A stretch of 64,000 nucleotides of DNA, from contig NZ_PTJA01000006.1 in the NCBI RefSeq assembly GCF_002934545.1, forward strand, positions 1-64,000, written 5' to 3'. A model generated the notes under the pieces. That model had not been told where the DNA came from, searched no databases, and saw only the letters and a program-made list of their open reading frames with translations. This document shows positions 26,217 to 34,979 of the stretch, piece after piece. The position numbers and the translations under genes were made by a program. Source of the DNA: Lacrimispora xylanisolvens. GTDB lineage: Bacteria > Bacillota > Clostridia > Lachnospirales > Lachnospiraceae. Position 1 is the stretch's first letter. Each line of letters opens with the position of its first letter.

Positions 26217-28784
26217 CTATCCGCTGATGGTCACCGTCCCCGCTGCTCCATCCACCGTTATCATCTGACCGCTCTGGATCGTTCGTGTTGCGTTGTGAGC
26301 AGCCATGACTGCGGGAATTCCATATTCCCGGGCAACAATACTTGAATGGCTGAGCGGGCCGCCAATATCCGTTACAATGGCACTTGCCAGAGAAAACAAT
26401 GGTGTCCATGCCGGAGTCGTGGTTACGGCGATTAATACGCTTCCAGGCTTAAAGCCTTCAAAGTCTGCAGGGCTGTGCACGACACAGGCTGGCGCTGTAA
26501 CAACGCCGGTGCTGGTGCCTATTCCCTTCAATATAATTTTCCCATCTTTTCGGTTCTGCGGCACATGTAACAAAGTATTTTCATTTTTCTCCGGCAATCT
26601 GGAGGGAGGTACATAACCCTGGAATTTCTTGAATTCTGCCTTTCTGGCGGGTATTCCCCCTTTCAGATCTGTTAAAAGCATATTTTTATCCAACTGAATT
26701 ACCAGTGCATCCAATTCTGATTTTGTAAGCCAGTATATATCCTCCAATTGTAGAATGGCTCCGCCTCCCATAAGGCGTTTTGAAATCTCCCTGAACATAC
26801 TTCGAATCAGCGGATGCCCCAAACCCATCAGATATATCGCATCTTCACGCATGGGAGCCGTTTCCTGCGCCCAGTTAAGCAGCTTTAAAAATAGTTTTTT
26901 GCGGGTGCCATCTATCAGCTTTAATGTGGCATCTTCTGCCTGTTTCCTCTGTTTTTCATATACTGACTGGCGTAAAAAAGGGCTGTCCCCTTTCCCTTCC
27001 ATAAAGGATTTTATGGATTCCAGAGTTGGGGTAAGCATTTCCTGAGGTGTTGGATAGGAAAAATCAAATTCATACGCGGTGCGGCCATATTCTTTAAAAT
27101 ACAGATTGATTCGGTTTTTCCATTCCCCCCATACTTCCTCAGTGACTCCTGCTGGTACAGCTGGGGACATGGTATCTCTCTCTATATTTATTGTGGAATT
27201 GTTTTGCAGATAATGATTGAGGGAGTTATTTTTCTTTGCCCATTCCGAGATCTTCCATAGATTCTTTTCCGATTGCAGAGAAATAGTATCAAAACCAAGC
27301 AGGAAAACAGAAGTATTTGTTATACCGGCCCGGCGTACTGTTCCAGTAAATAATTTTGTAAATAACGCTTCACTGAGGGAAGCAGCGGGCAGAGTAAGCT
27401 GGATTCTTGTAAAATAAGTACATGCCGCGAAAAATACAGACTGAATTCCCTCCATCAATTGATGGGCGCTCATCCCATGCAAAGGTTTTTCTTCCCATTC
27501 TTTTACCACTGTGCCAAATTCTTTCCCCGCTGCTTTCCAACGAGGGATACTGTTGGTCAGCGTCTTTCGCAGGGCGCGGGGAGAAAGTGATTTTGCAGCA
27601 ATCAGTAGCGGTTTTGATTTTGCAGAGAGATAGACATATCCATTGATCACTGTATATGCACCGTTCCGCGGCAGCAGTTTTTTTGCGCTCTTATCAAACA
27701 TATCAGCCCATAAAAGTGCAGATGCACGGTTAATGATTCCAAGACCAAGCGTGGCAAACAAAGGTGTGACAGGATTTGGCAGGTGTTCTGCCAGACTCCC
27801 CTTTGTGTATATCACATCTTTTTCCGGCAGCACCCACTCCGGCGGCAGGACCGTAATCGGACGAGCCTGGACAATATACAATTTGTCTTTTTCCATTGCC
27901 CACTCTACATCCATGGGCATTTCATAATACGTTTCAATTTTCTTTCCAAGCTGTGCCAGCCGCACAACCTGATCCCCGGTCAGTGTATGTTTTTTCCTTA
28001 ACTTTGCAGGAGTTGAAACTTCTTCCGTTCCATTTGAGGTGCGAACCGTCATGATCTCTTTATAAGCTGCCTTATATGAAACAATTCGTCCGGTATTCTT
28101 ATCCACAATGATGGTATCTGGTGTCACTAAGCTGGATACCACCGCCTCACCAAGCCCCCAGGCCGCATTAATGACCATCTCCCTGCGTCTGCCATTAATA
28201 GGATTTTGAGTAAACATAACGCCTGCTCCATGGGAAAACACCAGCTTCTGCACTACGACAGCAATTGAAACCTGCTCCTGTTTTATATTGTTCTTCATGC
28301 GGTAAGCAATCGCGCGGGCTGTCCACAGAGAAGCCCAGCACCGCTTTACAGCATCAAGGACCTGGGACTCTCCCAGTATATTAAGATAGGTATCCTGCTG
28401 TCCTGCAAAAGAAGCCTCCGGCAAATCTTCGGCAGTTGCAGAGGAACGAACAGCAACTGGAATGCTTCCTAATCCGGCATAAGCTGATTGAATCGCTGCT
28501 GTCACTTCCTCTGGCATTTTTCCTCTATGAAAAAGCAACCCGATCTGGGCAGATGCAGCTTCCAACTGTGCGGAATCAGTAAAATGAATTTCCTCCAGCA
28601 TTTTATTAATGTAAGGCTGAATATGGTTGATTTCAACAAAGTGACGGTAAGAAGCTGTCGTTACATGAAAACCATCTGGTACAGAAATTCCCGCCGTCAG
28701 AAGTTTTGATAAAGACATACCTTTTCCGCCAACCATTTCAATAGACGCTTTCGTTTGCGCAAGGGGAAGTGTGTATTCAATCAT
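26217..28784 (-). CDS. Rph-like ATP-grasp/PEP-utilising dikinase
   Basis: About 855 aa. An N-terminal PEP-synthase type ATP-grasp domain (GGKGMSLSKLLTAGISVPDGF, VRSSATAEDLPEASFAGQQD, DVEWAMEKDKLYIVQARPI in parts) is followed by a long middle region and a C-terminal swivelling His domain (GGPLSHSSIVAREYGIPAV, catalytic His near residue 813). True PEP synthases and PPDK have a PEP/pyruvate barrel after the His domain; here the His domain is last. That is the order of rifampin phosphotransferase (Rph). So it probably transfers phosphate from ATP to a small molecule bound by the middle domain; rifamycin is possible but unproven. The ATG at 28784 overlaps the TetR stop. Confidence 0.8.
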   Translation of the reverse strand: MIEYTLPLAQTKASIEMVGGKGMSLSKLLTAGISVPDGFHVTTASYRHFVEINHIQPYINKMLEEIHFTDSAQLEAASAQIGLLFHRGKMPEEVTAAIQSAYAGLGSIPVAVRSSATAEDLPEASFAGQQDTYLNILGESQVLDAVKRCWASLWTARAIAYRMKNNIKQEQVSIAVVVQKLVFSHGAGVMFTQNPINGRRREMVINAAWGLGEAVVSSLVTPDTIIVDKNTGRIVSYKAAYKEIMTVRTSNGTEEVSTPAKLRKKHTLTGDQVVRLAQLGKKIETYYEMPMDVEWAMEKDKLYIVQARPITVLPPEWVLPEKDVIYTKGSLAEHLPNPVTPLFATLGLGIINRASALLWADMFDKSAKKLLPRNGAYTVINGYVYLSAKSKPLLIAAKSLSPRALRKTLTNSIPRWKAAGKEFGTVVKEWEEKPLHGMSAHQLMEGIQSVFFAACTYFTRIQLTLPAASLSEALFTKLFTGTVRRAGITNTSVFLLGFDTISLQSEKNLWKISEWAKKNNSLNHYLQNNSTINIERDTMSPAVPAGVTEEVWGEWKNRINLYFKEYGRTAYEFDFSYPTPQEMLTPTLESIKSFMEGKGDSPFLRQSVYEKQRKQAEDATLKLIDGTRKKLFLKLLNWAQETAPMREDAIYLMGLGHPLIRSMFREISKRLMGGGAILQLEDIYWLTKSELDALVIQLDKNMLLTDLKGGIPARKAEFKKFQGYVPPSRLPEKNENTLLHVPQNRKDGKIILKGIGTSTGVVTAPACVVHSPADFEGFKPGSVLIAVTTTPAWTPLFSLASAIVTDIGGPLSHSSIVAREYGIPAVMAAHNATRTIQSGQMITVDGAAGTVTISG

Positions 28785-29388
28785 AATCCTTCCCCCCATT
28801 CATAATTCCGTGCAGAAATATATTCATTGTTTCATCCAGCATTTTTTCCATACTGGCAGATGGCCGGGACGTGTAGACAATTGCAATAACGGAATTTAGT
28901 AGTAAACGTGTCATAAGAGCTGCATCAGTCCTGCGAAAAACGCCTGCATACACTCCGTTTTCGATCACCGATTGAATACTATCCTGATATTTATAACGTG
29001 CAGCTTTCAGCCTGTTTCGATAACCTTCCTCTAAATATTCAGATTCCGCATTTAACCACATCAGCACAGAACGATACTGTTTTGGAACGGTAAGATGATT
29101 CAGCATGATTTTTCTTAGGCACTGCTCTGGAGATGATTCCTCAGAAATAATTTTGTGTATGATTTGTAAGTTCTCTTCTATTACCTTCTCAAATGCATAT
29201 ACAACAATCTCATCTTTGGTTTTGAAATAATCGTACAAACTGGACTTTCCCATGTTTGCTGAAACTGCAATTTCCCGCATCGATGTTTTCTGGAATCCAT
29301 TTTCGGCTATAAGCCGCAAAGCAACACCAGTAATTTCTTCCCTACGCGCTTCCTGCTGCTGGGCTGAAAGCATAATACCTTTTGGCAT
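28777..29388 (-). CDS. TetR-family regulator of the Rph-like gene
   Basis: About 203 aa. The N-terminal TetR helix-turn-helix (TSMREIAVSANMGKSSLYDYF) precedes a ligand-binding all-helical domain. ATG at 29388 follows AGGAGGTATTATCAC. The stop overlaps the start of the Rph-like gene, so both are made together, and two palindromes at the promoter suggest autorepression relieved by a ligand, perhaps the substrate of the kinase. Confidence 0.88.
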   Translation of the reverse strand: MPKGIMLSAQQQEARREEITGVALRLIAENGFQKTSMREIAVSANMGKSSLYDYFKTKDEIVVYAFEKVIEENLQIIHKIISEESSPEQCLRKIMLNHLTVPKQYRSVLMWLNAESEYLEEGYRNRLKAARYKYQDSIQSVIENGVYAGVFRRTDAALMTRLLLNSVIAIVYTSRPSASMEKMLDETMNIFLHGIMNGGKDYD

Positions 29389-29407
29389 GTGATAATACCT
29401 CCTTTTA

Positions 29408-29465
29408 GCGACCATTGGTCGCTTCTCATCTGTCTATTATATAGCGACTACCGGTCGCTTGTAAA
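29408..29465 (-). promoter_or_regulatory. TetR promoter with two operators
   Basis: Minus-strand promoter TTTACA (29460-29465), 18-bp spacer, TATAAT (29436-29441). A perfect palindrome GCGACCATTGGTCGC (29408-29422) lies downstream of the -10, and a related imperfect one GCGACTACCGGTCGC (29444-29458) fills the spacer. Centres are 36 bp apart. This fits dimer binding by the TetR protein encoded directly downstream. Confidence 0.7.
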
Positions 29466-29577
29466 GGATAATTTATTTTTTTAAACTATGTCTGTGCACT
29501 CACTATAAACTTTGATAGCTTTATCTAATAGTTTTACCAGAGTTATATTTAAGATATCTGCTTTACATCACCTGTGT

Positions 29578-29583
29578 TATAAT
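29578..29583 (+). promoter_or_regulatory. Extended -10 promoter of the creatininase gene
   Basis: TGTTATAAT (core 29578-29583) about 30 bp before the start codon, with only a weak -35. The gene start has GGAGGAGATTAAA upstream. Confidence 0.4.
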
Positions 29584-29612
29584 CAGCTTAATCTAATGCG
29601 GAGGAGATTAAA

Positions 29613-30389
29613 ATGAATCAGAGAATACCTTACGGAATCCAGAAAGATTTTTATATATTCAAAGATACTATGGTAGAAATGACCTGGAAGGAAGTACAGG
29701 CAGGGGCAGACTGTAGATCTATTGTTTTACTTCCATTAGGAATTGTGGAAAGCCACGGTCCTCATATGGATCTCTCTGCGGATTTCTATTTAAGTACACT
29801 GTTATGTCGTTTTTTAAAACAGGAGCTTTATGAAAAAGGGATTGAAGCACTTATTGCGCCTCCTGTGTACTGGGGGATCAGTAAAGAAACGGCCGGATTT
29901 GCTGGTACTTTTTCTATTCGTCCTGAGATTATGAAAGGATTGTTAACTGATATTTTACTATCGCTGAAAAACTGGGGTTTTAGACGGGTATTTATTCAGA
30001 ATGCCCATGGAGATTCTGAACATATCCAGATAATTAGAGAGGCCATGGCTGCCGCAAACCAATCCTTGGATTTCAAGGTCTACTTTATGTGGGAATTAAA
30101 TATTGAGGTGAATAATAATGTTGTATTCCCTCCGTTCCGTGAAGACCGGTTCAATCCTGACTATCATGCCGGTTCCATTGAGACTGCTCAGATGGTCACT
30201 TTTTTTCCTGATAAAGTTCGCGTTGATGTGGCAAAAACGTTGCTTCCCCAGGATTCTTTTAAACCCTTTGCTTACTGCGGCGATCCAGCCAGCTACGATT
30301 TAGAAATTAATATAGGAGAAACGGCATATGCAGATACTAAACTGGACAGCATTAAGATTGAAGCGATTTTAGAACGTGACGGGAGATAA
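29613..30389 (+). CDS. Creatininase-family amidohydrolase
   Basis: 258 aa with the family metal-binding pattern: GIVESHGPHMDLSAD near residue 46 and IQNAHGDSEH near 130, followed by a further Glu region (AGSIETAQM). Family members hydrolyse cyclic or linear amides (creatinine, 2-amino-5-formylamino ribosyl compounds, mycofactocin precursors). No creatine or mycofactocin genes are nearby, so the substrate is unknown. It is divergent from the TetR/Rph-like pair and ends at a terminator. Confidence 0.82.
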   Translation: MNQRIPYGIQKDFYIFKDTMVEMTWKEVQAGADCRSIVLLPLGIVESHGPHMDLSADFYLSTLLCRFLKQELYEKGIEALIAPPVYWGISKETAGFAGTFSIRPEIMKGLLTDILLSLKNWGFRRVFIQNAHGDSEHIQIIREAMAAANQSLDFKVYFMWELNIEVNNNVVFPPFREDRFNPDYHAGSIETAQMVTFFPDKVRVDVAKTLLPQDSFKPFAYCGDPASYDLEINIGETAYADTKLDSIKIEAILERDGR

Positions 30390-30421
30390 AAGATGTATAA
30401 TCTTATTTTATGTTTAAAAAA

Positions 30422-30459
30422 GAAGATCTTAGCGGACAATAAATTCCGTTAAGGTCTTC
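30422..30459. terminator. Bidirectional terminator
   Basis: GAAGATCTTAGCGGA (30422-30436) pairs with TCCGTTAAGGTCTTC (30445-30459) with G-T wobbles; between the convergent creatininase and TetR genes. Confidence 0.75.
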
Positions 30460-30464
30460 TATTT

Positions 30465-31052
30465 TTATTTATTCTGAATCTTTAGTAATTGAAGGAAATT
30501 ATCTGCTAAATGGTTTAACTTATCCCTGCTTGTTGAAGTCCTGGTATATACCCGGATACCAAGTAATGTACAATGCAGAATTTCTCCCAATGCTTCCGCA
30601 CTTAAACCGCATGAGAATTCACCGGACTCCTGTCCTTTTCGGACTAAATCTCCCATAAGCTTTTCTGATCGGGCGAATACAGCTTCTATCTTCTCTTCTA
30701 CCTCTTTATCCCTGAGAGCCAGCTCAGTGGCAGCGTTTACGATAAAGCACCCCCATGGTCTCTCATTTGTGCCATGAATCATGATATCAAAGATACTTTT
30801 AATGCCCTCATTTGCAGTATCTGCCTGTGATATCACAGTTTTTAATCTCTCAGAGATACTGACACTATAGTAATCGATAGCCTTTAGATACAGCGCATGC
30901 TTGTCCCCAAACGTGTCATACAGACTTTTTCGATGAATCCCCATGTACTCTACCAGATCGCTCATAGAAGTTTTTTCATATCCCTGTTTCCAAAACAATT
31001 CCATCGCTTTCTGGAGAACCGCTTCTTCTTCAAATTCCTTGTTTCGCCCCAT
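30465..31052 (-). CDS. TetR/AcrR-family regulator
   Basis: About 195 aa; N-terminal helix-turn-helix (TSMSDLVEYMGIHRKSLYDTFG) and a C-terminal domain of the YxaF/LmrA-like TetR_C type with the segment RPWGCFIVNAATELA. ATG at 31052 follows GGAGGTGATCAG; an upstream in-frame start is less likely. It lies directly downstream of the ferredoxin-nitroreductase gene, whose promoter carries a perfect palindrome, so it is probably the local repressor. Confidence 0.85.
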   Translation of the reverse strand: MGRNKEFEEEAVLQKAMELFWKQGYEKTSMSDLVEYMGIHRKSLYDTFGDKHALYLKAIDYYSVSISERLKTVISQADTANEGIKSIFDIMIHGTNERPWGCFIVNAATELALRDKEVEEKIEAVFARSEKLMGDLVRKGQESGEFSCGLSAEALGEILHCTLLGIRVYTRTSTSRDKLNHLADNFLQLLKIQNK

Positions 31053-31107
31053 CTGATCACCTCCCAATATTAATATGGTAACATTTATTGAACCGGCGGC
31101 TTCCTGT

Positions 31108-31914
31108 CTATTCCTGATAAAATGTAACGGATACCGGCTGTCTTTCTGTAAAACGTTTGTAGCTATACTTGGGATATCCTACCATGACACAACCTGTAAT
31201 CTGTTTTTCTTCCGGTATATTTAGTAGCTTTAGCATAGGAGAACCTTCACTTCGTGCACAAATTTCCAATAATCCTGCCCAGCAAGATCCCAGATCCAGA
31301 GAAGGCGCAAATAATTCAAGATAAGTTAAAGAGAAAATGGAGTTTTCTCTGCCATGAGAAAAGTTTTTATCCGCTAATGCCAGTATAATACTGGGAGCGC
31401 CTCTTAAAATTGTATCTACCTTATTTTCTCTGTATCCCTTTGTTATTCCATTCAGTATTTTACCATAAATTTCATGATTTTCAACCCAGTTTACATATTC
31501 TTCTACTATCGCTTCAATCTTTTCCTTATCGTCTATAATCATGTATGAAATTCCTTGTGTATTGCTGGCAGTGGGCGCTAAACTGGCCACCTCAACCAGC
31601 TGAAGCAACTTTTCTCTTTCCACTGGTTTATCCTTATAGGAACGTATGGAACGACGTGTCCGGATAAAATTCTTAGCTTCCTGTGGGCTTAATTTGGACA
31701 TATGTCCAATAGCACTTTGCTGTGCAAGGGGTGATTTCACGTTGTCCATGGCATCCTTGGGACAAATGGCAACACAATGACCACAGGCAATGCAGCCATC
31801 CGGGTTCACTTCTACCGGACCAGATGACTCCATTTTTATAATTGCTTTTGGACATTCCTCTGCACATAACCCGCATTTAATACAGCTTTCTTCATTTACA
31901 GTTATTAGACCCAT
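31108..31914 (-). CDS. Ferredoxin-nitroreductase fusion
   Basis: 268 aa. Residues 1-55 hold two 4Fe-4S clusters (CIKCGLCAEECP and CIACGHCVAICP); from about 85 on a nitroreductase domain follows (RRSIRSYKDKPV, SLAPTASNTQGISYMI, GSCWAGLLEICA, VGYPKYSYKR), which should bind FMN. The fusion lets reduced ferredoxin feed a flavin that reduces nitro compounds, quinones or similar electrophiles. Its promoter has a palindromic operator and the gene is followed by a TetR gene, suggesting inducible detoxification. Confidence 0.88.
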   Translation of the reverse strand: MGLITVNEESCIKCGLCAEECPKAIIKMESSGPVEVNPDGCIACGHCVAICPKDAMDNVKSPLAQQSAIGHMSKLSPQEAKNFIRTRRSIRSYKDKPVEREKLLQLVEVASLAPTASNTQGISYMIIDDKEKIEAIVEEYVNWVENHEIYGKILNGITKGYRENKVDTILRGAPSIILALADKNFSHGRENSIFSLTYLELFAPSLDLGSCWAGLLEICARSEGSPMLKLLNIPEEKQITGCVMVGYPKYSYKRFTERQPVSVTFYQE

Positions 31915-31956
31915 TTTAATCTGCTCCTTATGATATATTTTACGGTTTCAAATTAT

Positions 31957-32011
31957 AGAACGATCGTTCTTAATTCGTCCTAAGTATATCTTTTCTAGAA
32001 TGATTAGTCAA
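31957..32011 (-). promoter_or_regulatory. Promoter and palindromic operator of the nitroreductase gene
   Basis: TTGACT (32006-32011), 17-bp spacer, TATACT (31983-31988) on the minus strand. A perfect 14-bp palindrome AGAACGATCGTTCT (31957-31970) covers the expected start site, a typical TetR-repressor position. Confidence 0.7.
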
Positions 32012-32014
32012 GTA

Positions 32015-32650
32015 TTATTTTACCCATGTCCGGTTTTCTACTGCATCCCCATGCCCGAAATAAATCATGAGTCTGCCCATATTGGTAATTCTCTTTGCAC
32101 TCTTTTGCATTTGTACATAATCTTCATACAATAACGAAATTCCCGGTGTAAAAAAATTCATTAATGCATCACCAGCCAACAGACTCTGGTCTCTCAGCTT
32201 TATTCCAATGGATCCCTGAGTGTGTCCAGGCAATTCGATTATCTCTCCATCGATTCCATATTTCAGCAGTTGATCCCCCTCCTTTAGCATAACGTCTGGC
32301 ATAAAAGTTGGGATTTTTGCGTATTTTGCACTCATAACTGAGAATAATCTTATTATATTGCCTGGAAATCCTTTTGATTTCATTACACGGCATAAATTAT
32401 TCTTTATTAGCGCTACATCTTTTTCGTGCATGGCGATAGGAACCTGCAGTTGATTTGCAAGATATGCTGCGTTTTGTATATGATCAATGTGACCATGAGT
32501 AAGTATGATAAGTGTTACGTTTTTTCCTTTGCACGCATTTAATATTTTTTGTTCATTTCCCTTTAATCCCGTATCTACAAGGATTGATGAATCATTTTCT
32601 GAAACAAGATAACAATTTGATCCTGCTTTAATTTTTACAATATCATACAT
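32015..32650 (-). CDS. MBL-fold metallo-hydrolase
   Basis: 211 aa with the metallo-beta-lactamase signature THGHIDHIQNA (HxHxDH), the second His in LPGHTQGSIG, Asp in LLAGDALM and final His in YFGHGDAVE. It is a zinc-dependent hydrolase of the glyoxalase II-like superfamily; the substrate is not predictable. The promoter of the nitroreductase gene begins inside its last codons, so the two are adjacent but can be transcribed separately. Confidence 0.85.
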   Translation of the reverse strand: MYDIVKIKAGSNCYLVSENDSSILVDTGLKGNEQKILNACKGKNVTLIILTHGHIDHIQNAAYLANQLQVPIAMHEKDVALIKNNLCRVMKSKGFPGNIIRLFSVMSAKYAKIPTFMPDVMLKEGDQLLKYGIDGEIIELPGHTQGSIGIKLRDQSLLAGDALMNFFTPGISLLYEDYVQMQKSAKRITNMGRLMIYFGHGDAVENRTWVK

Positions 32651-32776
32651 ATAAGTTTGCTCCCTTCACCCCAACTGCAAAACCAGTTATTTTAATATGG
32701 TAAGATTAATTATACATGTGATATGATGTTTTTATCAATGATACATTTTAAGCAAAAACCGAGAAAGGATATGCTA

Positions 32777-33319
32777 ATGCAAAAATATATTGCCTTGTTA
32801 CGCGGAATAAACGTTGGCGGTAAAAATAAAATATCAATGCCAGAATTAAAAAAGATGTTTGAAGCTTGTGGGTATGAAGATGTTATCACCTATATCAACA
32901 GTGGAAATGTTATTTTCTCCAGTAAACAGGAAGATAAAGAAGAAATTAAAAAGATCTGTGAATCTGCAATTGCCAGCCAATTTAGTCTAAACATCATTGT
33001 TACAATCATATCAGCGAAAGATTTATCCGCTGCCCTGTGCAATGCACCTGCCTGGTGGGATCACGATGAACAATCAAAGCATAATACAATATTTGTCATA
33101 CCTCCCGCCACTGCAGAGGAGATTATCCATGAGGTTGGCATTGCCAAAGAGGAATATGAACAGGTGAGTTATTACGGACAGGTAATATTCTGGTCAGCAC
33201 CCATAAAAACATTTTCTAAAACAAGGTGGTCAAAGATCGTAGGAAAGTCAGCATATAATAGTGTCACAATCAGAAATGCAAATACAGCTAAAAAGCTATT
33301 ACAGCTTTCGGGTATGTAA
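32777..33319 (+). CDS. DUF1697 family protein
   Basis: About 180 aa. The N-terminus KYIALLRGINVGGKNKISM is diagnostic of DUF1697, a widespread family without established function. Further family blocks are TYINSGNVIFSS and KTRWSKIVGKSAYNSVTIRN. I use the ATG at 32777, which has AAAGGATATGCTA upstream; 18 codons before it in frame lack support. Single gene. Confidence 0.85.
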   Translation: MQKYIALLRGINVGGKNKISMPELKKMFEACGYEDVITYINSGNVIFSSKQEDKEEIKKICESAIASQFSLNIIVTIISAKDLSAALCNAPAWWDHDEQSKHNTIFVIPPATAEEIIHEVGIAKEEYEQVSYYGQVIFWSAPIKTFSKTRWSKIVGKSAYNSVTIRNANTAKKLLQLSGM

Positions 33320-33421
33320 AGGTCTGATAACCATCTCGATTTTCTTTACAAATGAACTTTCTTCTGATAATTGTGATATATTATTAATTGTTCAAGTTTT
33401 TAAACAGTTTGGAGGTGCCAT

Positions 33422-33781
33422 GTGAAAGATACGTTGGAGGATATTGAACGATTAGAGGCCGAGTTTCATTCCTGTCAAAAGGTGTTAACTGCATTTGGTG
33501 ATGAAATGCGGCAGCATATACTTTGTATGATGTTAAAAAGCGAGTGTTCCGGAAGCCGGGTTATAGAGATCGCCCAAAAAACAAATCTGTCCAGACCCGC
33601 GGTTTCACATCATATGCAGATTCTAAAAAATTCAGGTATCGTAAAATCAAGAAAAGAAGGGACCTGCATTTATTACTATCTTGATCCTGATGATAATACA
33701 CTTGGGAATCTGATTACTTTATTTTCAGATATTAAAAAAATTATGGAAGACGTGCCGGATCGGAGTGGTGAATTAATATGA
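33422..33781 (+). CDS. ArsR-family regulator
   Basis: 119-aa winged-helix regulator: IEIAQKTNLSRPAVSHHMQI is the recognition helix region and SRKEGTCIYYYLD the wing. No metal-binding ELCVCDL motif is present, so the signal is not obviously a metal. The start is GTG at 33422 with GGAGG six bases upstream; a neighbouring ATG is followed directly by a stop. Its stop overlaps the start of the ferredoxin gene, so they are coupled. Confidence 0.82.
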   Translation: MKDTLEDIERLEAEFHSCQKVLTAFGDEMRQHILCMMLKSECSGSRVIEIAQKTNLSRPAVSHHMQILKNSGIVKSRKEGTCIYYYLDPDDNTLGNLITLFSDIKKIMEDVPDRSGELI

Positions 33782-34524
33782 TTCTTTATTTTACAGGAAC
33801 AGGAAATAGTTTTTATATAGCAAAAAAATTATCACAAGCATTACAGGACGAATTATTGTGCATAAATGACAGAATTAAGAAAAATGACGTTACAAGGGTA
33901 GAATCACATAAACCACTTGTGTTTGTCTTACCAACCTATGCGTGGAGAATTCCTAAAGTTGTTGAAGAGTGGATTAACCGAACAGAGTTCTCACCAAATA
34001 CAGATGCTTATTTTGTCATGAATTGTGGCAGCGATATTGGAAATGCGGAAAAGTATCTGATAAGACTTTGTCAAACTAAGACGTTCTCTTTTAAGGGTGT
34101 AAAGGAGATCATAATGCCAGAAAATTACATTGCTCTTTACAATGCCCCGGAAGCCCCAGAGGCAAAACGTATCATTCAGCATGCTGAGCCAGCCATTGAG
34201 GATTGTGTGAATGTAATTTTACATAATTCTATCTTTGAGAAACGACCCCCATCTGCTGCTGACAGGATTAAGAGCTCCATTACCAATCCTGTGTTTTATA
34301 GTTTTGTAGTAAAAGCGGATAAATTTAAAGCAGATGATAAATGTATCGGTTGCGGCAAGTGCAAGGTGGTATGCCCTTTGAACAATATTGAATTAAAAGA
34401 AAACAAGCCTGTCTGGGGTAACAATTGCACGCACTGCATGGCTTGTATCTGTAAATGTCCGGTTGAAGCGATAGAATATGGTAAAAACAGCCCAGGGAAA
34501 CCACGTTATCAATGTCCTTTATAA
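33778..34524 (+). CDS. EFR1-family flavodoxin-ferredoxin protein
   Basis: 248 aa. The N-terminal flavodoxin-like domain begins ILYFTGTGNSFYIAKKL (FMN phosphate loop TGTGNS), and the C-terminal part has two 4Fe-4S clusters (CIGCGKCKVVCP and CTHCMACICKCP). This is the EFR1 ferredoxin architecture of anaerobic Firmicutes, an electron carrier of unknown partner. Translationally coupled to the ArsR gene, which presumably regulates it. Confidence 0.88.
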   Translation: MILYFTGTGNSFYIAKKLSQALQDELLCINDRIKKNDVTRVESHKPLVFVLPTYAWRIPKVVEEWINRTEFSPNTDAYFVMNCGSDIGNAEKYLIRLCQTKTFSFKGVKEIIMPENYIALYNAPEAPEAKRIIQHAEPAIEDCVNVILHNSIFEKRPPSAADRIKSSITNPVFYSFVVKADKFKADDKCIGCGKCKVVCPLNNIELKENKPVWGNNCTHCMACICKCPVEAIEYGKNSPGKPRYQCPL

Positions 34525-34537
34525 AAATTAGAATAAC

Positions 34538-34605
34538 AAAAACAGACATTTTCTAAATGAAATACCATGACAGGTAAATTTTCATTGTAGAAAACGTCTG
34601 TTTTT
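34538..34605. terminator. Long bidirectional terminator
   Basis: AAAAACAGAC (34538-34547) and GTCTGTTTTT (34596-34605), extended by TTTTCTA/TAGAAAA. It separates the convergent EFR1 and hypA genes. Confidence 0.75.
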
Positions 34606-34618
34606 TCAATGTGAATCT

Positions 34619-34960
34619 TTAGCAGCACACGATCTCTTTAATTATCATGTCATCACCCTCTAAAATCTCCATATCACTGCTGCCGCAGTCAGGACAGGAT
34701 AAATCACTGTAAACAGCATTGAATACTCTGCCGCACCCTTTGCACTTTACAATACCTGGAATGACAATAAGCTCCAGCTCTGTCTTTTCCATAAAGGTCT
34801 TATAGGAGGCAGCTGGCCAGCTCTGCTCTAAGTATCTGGGAACAATACCGGAAAGCTCGCCTACTTCAATGACAAGTTTGCTGACCTCTGTCACGTTCTG
34901 CTCTTTTACAATACGCTCAATGGTATGTACCATAGAGTTTAGTACACCAAGTTCATGCAT
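34619..34960 (-). CDS. hypA: HypA nickel metallochaperone
   Basis: 113 aa starting MHELGVL, with His2 and Glu3 of the nickel site, and a zinc site formed by CKGCG and CPDCG (both CxxC). HypA delivers nickel to NiFe hydrogenase, or to urease in some species. ATG at 34960 is preceded by AGAGGAGAGGTAAC; the frame extends 66 codons further upstream but only as overlap with the oxidoreductase. It is the last gene of a hypB-oxidoreductase-hypA operon. Confidence 0.92.
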   Translation of the reverse strand: MHELGVLNSMVHTIERIVKEQNVTEVSKLVIEVGELSGIVPRYLEQSWPAASYKTFMEKTELELIVIPGIVKCKGCGRVFNAVYSDLSCPDCGSSDMEILEGDDMIIKEIVCC

Positions 34961-34979
34961 GTTACCTCTCCTCTTCTGT

